Assembly: GCA_023249635.1 (NCBI GenBank)
Contig: JAHFCH010000048.1
Location: 1 to 35,063 of the forward strand
DNA: 35,063 nucleotides
Source: Fibrobacterota bacterium
GTDB lineage: Bacteria > Fibrobacterota > Fibrobacteria > UBA11236
Reading direction: 5' to 3'
In this document: in pieces, positions 24,825 through 32,200 of the stretch
Position numbering within the stretch: position 1 is the stretch's first letter
Layout: each line of letters starts with the position of its first letter
Made by a program: the position numbers and the translations under genes
The notes under the pieces: model-generated
The model's input: the letters and a program-made list of their open reading frames with translations, nothing else
The model's database searches: none
What the model was told of the DNA's origin: nothing

Positions 24825-26360
24825 GTGAACAACAAAATTTTCAAAGTCGCTTCGATCCTGCTTCTCGCCCACGTGTCTCCGTTCTGCGCGAATTGGGTTT
24901 ACACCGCCAGTCCCGATCAAACGACCACCGGCGCTACGGCCACTAAGGTCGGGATTGGTACGATCACGACCAAAGGAATGCTTACCCTAGGTAATGTCGC
25001 GGCGACTGCGGTAGAGACAAAAGGCATCACCCTCGGAAGCGACCAAAACGACATCGAGTTCATCCATTCTACGTCCACGAGCGGATACGGATCGAAGCTT
25101 TACGGTAAGGATGACGGAAGCAGCACAACTTCCTTTCGCATCGCGACCCGTAACAATGTCAATACCTGGACCGATAGGTTTTTCCTGAGCACTTCGACCG
25201 GAAATGTAGGAATCGGTTCTACGAGCCCAAAAGGAAAGTTGACGATTGGTTCTACCGCGGCTACTGGAGTACAAAGCACGGGACTCGTTCTCGGCAGCGA
25301 TCAGAAATCAGTGGAATTCATCCATTCCACTTCCACGAACGGATATGGATCCCTTATTTACGGAAACGATGATGGCAACAGCGCCACCTCCTTGCGCTTC
25401 GCCACGCGAAACAACACCGGAGCGTGGACCGATAGAATGGTTCTGAATACGGCTTCAGGCAATGTCGGTATCGGCACAACCAGCCCTTCCGGAACGCTCC
25501 ATTTGAACTCGGCTGCGGTGACGGAACTCTACATGACTTCGACCGCTGCGGCGCCTGAAGCTGCAATACGCGGAAACTCGACAACCTGGCTTTTCGGGTA
25601 CGGGGGCGCGCCCGGCCAAGAAGATATCTCCATGGGTACGCAGGACGGAACCGGCTCAAGGACTCTCAGTTTCGCGGCGGGCGGCAAACGAAGAATGCGG
25701 GTCGCGGCCAACGGCTTCGTGGGAATTGGTACCACCACCCCTTCCGGAACGCTCCATTTGAACTCGGCTGCGGTGACGGAAATGTACATGACTTCGACCG
25801 CTGCGGCGCCTGAAGCTGCCATACGCGGAAATTCGGCAACCTGGCTTTTCGGGTACGGGGGCGCGCCTGGCCAAGAAGATATCTCCATGGGTACGCAGGA
25901 TGGAACCGGCTCAAGGACTCTCAGTTTCGCGGCGGGCGGCAAACAAAGGATGCGGGTCGCGGCCAACGGCAACGTGGGAATCGGGACTTCATCGCCCGGT
26001 TATCTCCTGGACGTAAACGGGGACGCGAACATCAACGGCACGCTCAAGGTCGCTTCGGTGAGTACCCATGTCTGGTCTATTGCGCCGGACTACGTGTTCG
26101 AAAAGGAATACAAACTCAATTCGCTGGAGCATGTAGAAAAGTACGTGAACGAGAACAAGCATCTCCCGGAAATCCCGAGCGCGAAGGAAATCAAGGAGAA
26201 GGGGATGGATTTGGCGGAGATGAATCTGAAGCTGTTAAAGAAGGTGGAAGAGCTTACCCTCTACTCCATCCGCCAGGAAAAACGCACCATCGCTCAAGAA
26301 AAGCGCATCAACCAATTGGCTGAGCGCCTTCAAAGATCTGAGAAACAGGAGAACAAATGA
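24825..26360 (+). CDS. Exported GIGT-repeat fibre-like protein 1
   Basis: A 511-residue exported protein with a GTG start and a signal peptide cut near FCA. The body has repeated beta-rich units of about 85 residues, each ending in a GNVGIGTTSPSGTLHL-type motif. This is the pattern of surface and tail-fibre-like proteins of Bacteroidetes and relatives. Two of the units are almost identical at DNA level. From about residue 417 the conserved C-terminal segment begins: APDYVFEKEYKLNSLEHVEKY, then NKHLPEIPSAKEIKEKG, then a heptad-rich helix from LAEMNLKLLKKVEELTLYSI to the end. The helix suggests a trimeric coiled coil. No S74 peptidase residues are obvious. The stop overlaps the next start (ATGA), so the two genes are translationally coupled. 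Confidence 0.8.
   Translation: MNNKIFKVASILLLAHVSPFCANWVYTASPDQTTTGATATKVGIGTITTKGMLTLGNVAATAVETKGITLGSDQNDIEFIHSTSTSGYGSKLYGKDDGSSTTSFRIATRNNVNTWTDRFFLSTSTGNVGIGSTSPKGKLTIGSTAATGVQSTGLVLGSDQKSVEFIHSTSTNGYGSLIYGNDDGNSATSLRFATRNNTGAWTDRMVLNTASGNVGIGTTSPSGTLHLNSAAVTELYMTSTAAAPEAAIRGNSTTWLFGYGGAPGQEDISMGTQDGTGSRTLSFAAGGKRRMRVAANGFVGIGTTTPSGTLHLNSAAVTEMYMTSTAAAPEAAIRGNSATWLFGYGGAPGQEDISMGTQDGTGSRTLSFAAGGKQRMRVAANGNVGIGTSSPGYLLDVNGDANINGTLKVASVSTHVWSIAPDYVFEKEYKLNSLEHVEKYVNENKHLPEIPSAKEIKEKGMDLAEMNLKLLKKVEELTLYSIRQEKRTIAQEKRINQLAERLQRSEKQENK
25484..25979 (+). repeat. 255-bp tandem in-frame duplication
   Basis: Copy one spans about 25484-25738 and copy two about 25739-25979. They align with a constant 255-bp offset (85 codons) and only about a dozen differences counted by eye. 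Both encode the unit beginning SGTLHLNSAAVTE and ending at the next GIGT motif. The duplication is in frame and recent. Confidence 0.9.
26079..26282 (+). repeat. Shared C-terminal module, copy 1 (copy 2 at 27791-27994)
   Basis: About 200 bp near the 3' end of fibre gene 1 are repeated with a 1712-bp offset near the 3' end of fibre gene 2. Blocks such as AACAAGCATCTCCCGGAAAT are identical. Many of the differences seen are silent. This points to a duplicated and functionally constrained domain. Confidence 0.85.
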
Positions 26361-28093
26361 CTTTGAAAATCTTGGGTCGTGCAATCGGGCCATTGCATAT
26401 CTGCATCGTCCTCTTTTCGGGAAATGCATTTGCGGATAATTGGACCACAGGTACCACCGGTAAGATATCGACGGCTGCGACGACCCAAGTTGGCATCGGA
26501 GAGGTGAATCCGACATATCGGCTCGACGTGGGGGGTGGGAATGCCTGGCTGCGGGTCCAGGGGAATCGCCTCTACGCGCCTGGATTCATGGGGGTGTGGA
26601 ATTCCACCACCGGAAATTCCCTCGGTCGCTTGAACGTGGGCGAGCTAGTAATCAATCAGGGCGACGCTACCGATGTCAGCGGATTCACGAACGGTTTCAA
26701 GGTCCTCGGGCAGTCATACTATGGGGATAAAGCAACCTTTTCACCCCCGGTCTCGACCGGCTATTTGCAAACCATCCAATATTTTAAATCGAATTCCTCC
26801 TCGATCGAATCCTTTCTAAACCGTGCTTACACCAATTACCAATATCAGGATGTCGCGGTTGGAAACAATCTGTTTCCGCGCCTCGTTTTGGGAAGTTCGG
26901 GGGAGCACGTCTTTATCGGAACACGAACGGCGCACACCGTGAATCTTTCCACATCCGATAACGTCCGCATGACAATCTTGGCCAATGGAAATGTGGGAAT
27001 CGGGAACGTACTACCGAGTTATAAACTCGATGTCAATGGAATAGGTCAGTTTGCCGGGAGAATTATCGTCAACACAGCCTCAGATCATTTACAGTTACAG
27101 TCTGATGCGACCGGGAAAACCTGGCGCCTTGGTACGGGGATTGGATCTGCTGGCGTAAATAGAAACTTTACGATTTGGGACTCTGATCGCGGAAACGTAA
27201 TCAACATTCTTCAGAATAATGGTTATGTCGGAATCGGAAAATTGGTTCCCGGATCGATGCTTGATGTGGGCGGTGGCATCAGCGCAGATGGCCGTTTGAC
27301 CGTGTCTACGCCATCAGACCAAATCCAGATATTTAACGATAATTCGGGGAAATCTTGGCGGATGGGAACCGGTATCGGAAGTGCGGGTGCGGGAAATCGC
27401 AATTTCACTCTCTGGGATACCGATCGTGGAAACGTGCTGAATATTCTCCAAAGCAGTGGATTCGTCGGAATTGGAAAACTCATACCGACCGCCATGCTGG
27501 ATGTAGGCGGTGGAGCGAATTTTGCGGGTCGGCTAACAGTTAATTCTCCGACTGATCAAATCCAATTACAGTCGTATACATCATCGGACACGTGGAGGCT
27601 TGGTACTGCGATTGGAGCCTCGGGCAACAATAGGAATTTCACGATTTACGAGACTGGGGCAAACAAGAATTACCTGACCATCAATCAAGCTGACGGCTCT
27701 GTCGGAATCGGTACTACCACTCCTGGAGCGAAATTGGATGTTAGCGGGGACGTGAAGATTTCCGGGGCCATCCGGGTCGCAAGCTGGACAATCGCGCCCG
27801 ATTATGTCTTCGAGAAGGACTATAAGCTCAATTCGCTGGACCATGTCGAGCGGTACATCAACCAGAACAAGCATCTCCCGGAAATCCCGAGTGCGAAGGA
27901 AATCAAGGAGAAGGGACTGGATTTGGCAGAGATGAATTTGAAACTGCTGAAGAAGGTAGAAGAGTTGACTCTGTATTCGATTAAACAGGAGAAGACCGAT
28001 CGGGTACTTAGAATGGAAATCGAGGAGTTAAAGTCGAAATTCGATATCCTTTCCAGGTCGTCTGGTCACGGAAATTTTGGTGGGATCAAATGA
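26357..28093 (+). CDS. Exported GIGT-repeat fibre-like protein 2
   Basis: A 578-residue exported protein starting within the ATGA overlap with gene 1. The signal peptide ends near GNAFA. A unique N-terminal half (to ~residue 215) includes VGIGEVNPTYRLDV. It is followed by three related units of about 80 residues with WRLGTGIGSAG, RNFTIWDSDRGN and GYVGIGKLVPGSMLDVGGG motifs. The conserved C-terminal segment (APDYVFEKDYKLNSLDHVERY, NKHLPEIPSAKEIKEKG) and a heptad helix end the protein, as in gene 1. The two proteins share ends but differ in their body, so they could form mixed fibres with different tips. The stop overlaps the next gene's ATG (ATGA at 28090). Confidence 0.8.
   Translation: MTLKILGRAIGPLHICIVLFSGNAFADNWTTGTTGKISTAATTQVGIGEVNPTYRLDVGGGNAWLRVQGNRLYAPGFMGVWNSTTGNSLGRLNVGELVINQGDATDVSGFTNGFKVLGQSYYGDKATFSPPVSTGYLQTIQYFKSNSSSIESFLNRAYTNYQYQDVAVGNNLFPRLVLGSSGEHVFIGTRTAHTVNLSTSDNVRMTILANGNVGIGNVLPSYKLDVNGIGQFAGRIIVNTASDHLQLQSDATGKTWRLGTGIGSAGVNRNFTIWDSDRGNVINILQNNGYVGIGKLVPGSMLDVGGGISADGRLTVSTPSDQIQIFNDNSGKSWRMGTGIGSAGAGNRNFTLWDTDRGNVLNILQSSGFVGIGKLIPTAMLDVGGGANFAGRLTVNSPTDQIQLQSYTSSDTWRLGTAIGASGNNRNFTIYETGANKNYLTINQADGSVGIGTTTPGAKLDVSGDVKISGAIRVASWTIAPDYVFEKDYKLNSLDHVERYINQNKHLPEIPSAKEIKEKGLDLAEMNLKLLKKVEELTLYSIKQEKTDRVLRMEIEELKSKFDILSRSSGHGNFGGIK
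27791..27994 (+). repeat. Shared C-terminal module, copy 2
   Basis: This is the partner of the 26079-26282 segment. It encodes APDYVFEKDYKLNSLDHVER and the following HLPEIPSAKEIKEKG stretch, with strong DNA identity in the central block. Confidence 0.85.
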
Positions 28094-28647
28094 AGACGAA
28101 CGATTTCCCTTGGGTAAAGTTTTTGCTAATACAAATTGTTTTCGCGCTGGCCACCTTCGCCGGAATCTGGTGGGCGTTGAAATTCCATGCGAATGCCCCT
28201 AAAATCGGATATGTGGACACATCTCGTCTCTTGTCTGAATTCACTGAAGCAAAGCGGAACAAATCGACGATTGACAGCCTAAACAAGGATTGGCAATCCA
28301 AGGCGAAAACTTTGAGAGACAGTCTTGATGCCTATGCCGTAACTATGGGAACTAAATTCAATTCCGTCGACAAGCAGTCCCAGCTTGAAATGCGCGCTGA
28401 GATTGAAAGGAAAAACCAGGAGCTCGCCCAGTTTGTCAAGGCCAGCCAAGCAAAGGTTCTTGATCGGGAGCGGGCGTTGCTGGAGCCGACTTTGAAAAAA
28501 ATCAACGATTGTATGCAGGAGCTGTCGAAGCGCGAGAAATTCGATCTCATTTTCGGGTCCACCAATAACGGAAGTATCATGGCCGGCGGTATTCGCTTGG
28601 ATTTGACGCTTCAGGTTGTGCGGGAGCTCAACCAAAAGTACCCATGA
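28090..28647 (+). CDS. Membrane-anchored OmpH/Skp-like periplasmic chaperone
   Basis: A 185-residue protein. One N-terminal hydrophobic segment (residues ~9-29, VKFLLIQIVFALATFAGIWW) has no evident cleavage site, so it is probably an inner-membrane anchor with a periplasmic body. KIGYVDTSRLLSEF is the typical first strand of the OmpH/Skp family. Long charged helices follow (residues ~55-145), as in the tentacles of Skp trimers. The end, FDLIFGSTNNGSIMAGGIRLDLTLQVVRELN, matches the family's closing strands, which usually read 'D.T..V...LN'. Skp escorts unfolded outer-membrane proteins. Its place between fibre and Rhs genes, with ATGA overlaps on both sides, suggests a dedicated chaperone for their export. 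Confidence 0.82.
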   Translation: MKTNDFPWVKFLLIQIVFALATFAGIWWALKFHANAPKIGYVDTSRLLSEFTEAKRNKSTIDSLNKDWQSKAKTLRDSLDAYAVTMGTKFNSVDKQSQLEMRAEIERKNQELAQFVKASQAKVLDRERALLEPTLKKINDCMQELSKREKFDLIFGSTNNGSIMAGGIRLDLTLQVVRELNQKYP

Positions 28648-29270
28648 CAATTGTCAAGGCAAGCGCAATAGTCATGCTCTCACTGGCGATTTTTGCTGCA
28701 TGCAATCGCGAGGTTCATGGCTCAAGCGATTATATAAAGGCATGCGAATCGGAAGAGAATGGTTTTTCAATTTCCAAGACGAAGGATCAAATCAATTACT
28801 CACTGCGGTATCGCCCGCTTGATTATTACTTGGCCAAAGCCCTCCTCCGTGACCCGAATTCGAATCCCGATTCCATCAAACGCGTCCTCCACGAATCGAT
28901 GGGAAACGCGCTGTATTTCATATACTCGGTAAGGCCCGCGAAAGGTTTGGCTACTGATTTCCAGATATTGAAGGAGATGGAGGGCGGTCTGCGCACTATG
29001 GAGAAATCCCAGTCGGGAATCATGGACCGCGTATTCTTAGTGGATGTGTCCGCGGATACGATCCCATGCTCTAACGTCTTGTTGATTCCCGATGGCATGA
29101 ATCACCTTGGATACGATCTCCTGATCGGATTTCCCTCGAATCACCCGGATAGGCTTAATGGTTACCAGCAAATCGTCCTAAGGGACCTGGGTGTCCATAG
29201 CGAAAGGGTCGATTTCGATTTGACTCGACTGCGCCCAACAATCCGATTCGCTTTCGGAAAAGAAGGTTGA
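28644..29270 (+). CDS. Putative lipoprotein of the fibre/Rhs operon
   Basis: A 208-residue protein starting in an ATGA overlap with the chaperone gene. The signal MTIVKASAIVMLSLAIFAAC has a lipobox (IFAAC) with the lipidated Cys at residue 20. The mature part has alternating helices and strands (DQINYSLRYRPLDYYLAKALL, RVFLVDVSADTIPCSNVLLIP, YDLLIGFPSN) and no domain that I recognise. It ends one base before the start of the large Rhs-type gene, so translation is almost certainly coupled. It could anchor or assist the Rhs product at the outer membrane; this rests on gene order only. Confidence 0.75.
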   Translation: MTIVKASAIVMLSLAIFAACNREVHGSSDYIKACESEENGFSISKTKDQINYSLRYRPLDYYLAKALLRDPNSNPDSIKRVLHESMGNALYFIYSVRPAKGLATDFQILKEMEGGLRTMEKSQSGIMDRVFLVDVSADTIPCSNVLLIPDGMNHLGYDLLIGFPSNHPDRLNGYQQIVLRDLGVHSERVDFDLTRLRPTIRFAFGKEG

Positions 29271-29271
29271 G

Positions 29272-32200
29272 ATGAATAAGAGGTTTTTAACATCTATCGC
29301 ATTGCTGCTTTGGTCCATTCAACCGGCTCTTGCGCTTACATCGGGACCGACCATGCCGGAGTATGCCCAATTTGAAGAGGTCACTGGAAACAATACGGTC
29401 GACCCGGGAACCGGGAATTTCACGTACACCATTCCTTTGCTGGACGTTCCGGGCCCGGGAGGCGCTTACCCTCTCGCTTTGAGTTACCATGCGGGCATCA
29501 CCCATGAACAAGAAGCGACATGGGTTGGCTTAGGCTGGTCCCTTAACGCCGGTGCCATCAACCGTTTGGTCCGCGGCGTACCGGACGATTACCTCAATTC
29601 CATCGTGACCACGCACAATATCAACCCAGGCGTGGAAGGTATGGTTTTGACTGTTAGCCTTGGGTACGGACCAGTCGGATTGAGTACCTCATGGGACACG
29701 CGCACGGGAAGTAATCTCGGTGCGAATCCCTATTTCAGCATTACCGGTTTACTCGCCTCGATTGCACAGGGTACCGCTTGCGTTGATGCTGCGGGAGCCC
29801 AAACATTTACGGATGTAATGGGCTACGCGCAGAATCTCGATATTACCGTATCGCAAAACGGTATAAACGCATCTTATGCCCTGAGTGCCCAAGGTACGGG
29901 GCCCGCCGCGGGCGTCGGAATCAGTTTGGCCACGATTAGCGTTTACAACGATTGGAAAAAAATCGGCCCCACGACCAATGTTTCATTCTCTCCCGGAGTG
30001 GGTTTACATGGATTCGGAGTCGGCGGATCAATTGGGTCAAATTCGGTCGGCTCGGGCAATTTTCAACACGATGATCCATCAGGGATTAGCGTCAGTATTT
30101 ACGGATACCATATTGGCGTCGCATTCATGAATTACTCCTGGTCCCTCGATGAAACCTATTGGGATCTGATGAATGGGTTTTTATGGCAAGCCGGAGAGAA
30201 CTCCGGTGTTATCGCGAGGCGGAAACCCGGCGCTTATGGAACTGTGGATCCCAACGGCAATTATACTGTAGTTCCGGGCGTGCAAAAGTACGAGAGATTG
30301 CGCCTGAAAAAGGAACTCCAGGTTTCCCCCGATCTGTATACCGTATCCGGTGATGGGATATCTGGCACCTTCGAACCCTATTTCGCCGCCCCTTACTCCG
30401 GGTACAACGGAGTTTTCCCGACTCTACGCGATGGCGACCTCGCGCAGAACAAGGAGGGTATGATACCGACGAATCCGGCTTCGCTGGGTGATATCACATT
30501 TAGGATGGACGGGGATCCGGGCAGAAACCTATTGCATGTACCCACGGGATCATCCGATCAAGTTACCCCCTACTCGGCAAGCGGAGCCCAACAGAAGCAA
30601 TATGGAAGCTATCGAATCGAACCCGTTTTCGAAAAAGAAAACCTTGGAACGGTCGTAACGCGAGGAAGTCTGCAGGGTTTCAAGATCAAGGACGCGGAAG
30701 GGAAAACTTATGAATACCTGCAACCGTTGAAGAATTCCTTGACGACTGAAGTTACGTCGGACAACTACTCGACCATTTCGGCAACACGTTCGGAACGGAT
30801 CATGTATGATCCTTATGCCGTGAGCTGGCTGTTGACCTCAATAAAGGGAGCCGACTACGTAGCAATCGGGCATACGGATGGGATACCTGATGCGGGTGAT
30901 TTCGGATATTGGGTGAAATTCAATTATACCTCGCCGAATCAAGCGGCATGGACCGCACCGATTGCGGGCAATGTCGGCAGCCCAAAGGGGAATGAATCCG
31001 GTACCACTCAGATCTATGAGAGATCGACAGGATTCAAGGAATTGATTTACCTCAGCAATATCGAAACGGAGACCCATAAAGCGGTATTCGATATCCAGGA
31101 TCGCCTTGACGGCGCCTCTGTGCAAAATTCTCCGGGAGCTTTGGAAAAATGGCAACCTCTCGGGTACCCTGGTTCAATTGGGTATTGGCCATCATTTCCG
31201 GTTAGCGTTCCGAATATACCCTATTCCCTTGATTTTCCAGGGAATTTCTACGAAATGCTCCTGAGGCTTTACCAGAATCGCGCTTTGTTGAGCCAATCCG
31301 ATCTCAATAGCACAGTGATGCATATCGGGGAGGATTGGATGGTCGCAGGAGGGTATACGGGCAAAGGTGAGATGTTCACCCTAACTGATATGTTCGAGGG
31401 TACGGTAAACCCAACAGTCAACAACAATCCCGCCGCCATGGGTGGAAGCTATATCGCGAACATGAGCTTTGATCCAATTGGCGGGAATACCCATTTCAAC
31501 ATGGTCTGGTACTATAACTCGGCCGAGCAACCGCGGAGAATACCGGCAGGCTATCCATTCAGGGTCTCTATCAAGGCTTATGCGTTCATCGACGTAAACA
31601 TGATCGAAGCCCTTCTCGATAAGCTCCCGCATGATAAGGCTTTCGCTCCTCCTAAGCTGCTTTCTACCGTGACTTTATACAATAAAAAGGCTCTTTCGAC
31701 GCCGCTAAAGACCATCCAGTTCCGGTACAATTATGAGCTCTGCCCTGGTACACCCAATTCCTTTGCCACGACATCGGTTGGCAGTAGCCTTGCACCCTAT
31801 TATGTCGGAGGCAGCGCGGATAAAGGCAAACTCACTTTGAAGGAAGTGCAAACATATGGACGTGGAATATTTATGCCCCCTTACTTATTCACGTATCAAA
31901 AAGATTCTGGAAACCCACAATACGGAAACAAGGAGCAGTACGACATTTGGGGAATGTATAAGGGGGATGGGGCTGTTAATCAGCATCTTACGAACCAAGG
32001 TAATCCTACGGAAGGCGTTGCATGGAACCTCACCCATATTCAAGCGCCTTTGGGAGGTGCGATGGATGTCGAGTATGAGCGTGACAGTTATTACTTCGCC
32101 GGTACTGGTTCTCATATTGTCGACAACCAGGAAACCGTGCTACCCGATTTTTCTCTAGTTAAAGTTCCTACTGATGCGTCCGGGAAACCGGATTTCTCCT

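Noticed and set aside
24825-28093. Tandem repeats as a CRISPR array or prophage tail module
   Set aside because: The repeats are in-frame coding units of 80-85 codons without spacers, and no phage structural, lysis or integrase genes are nearby.
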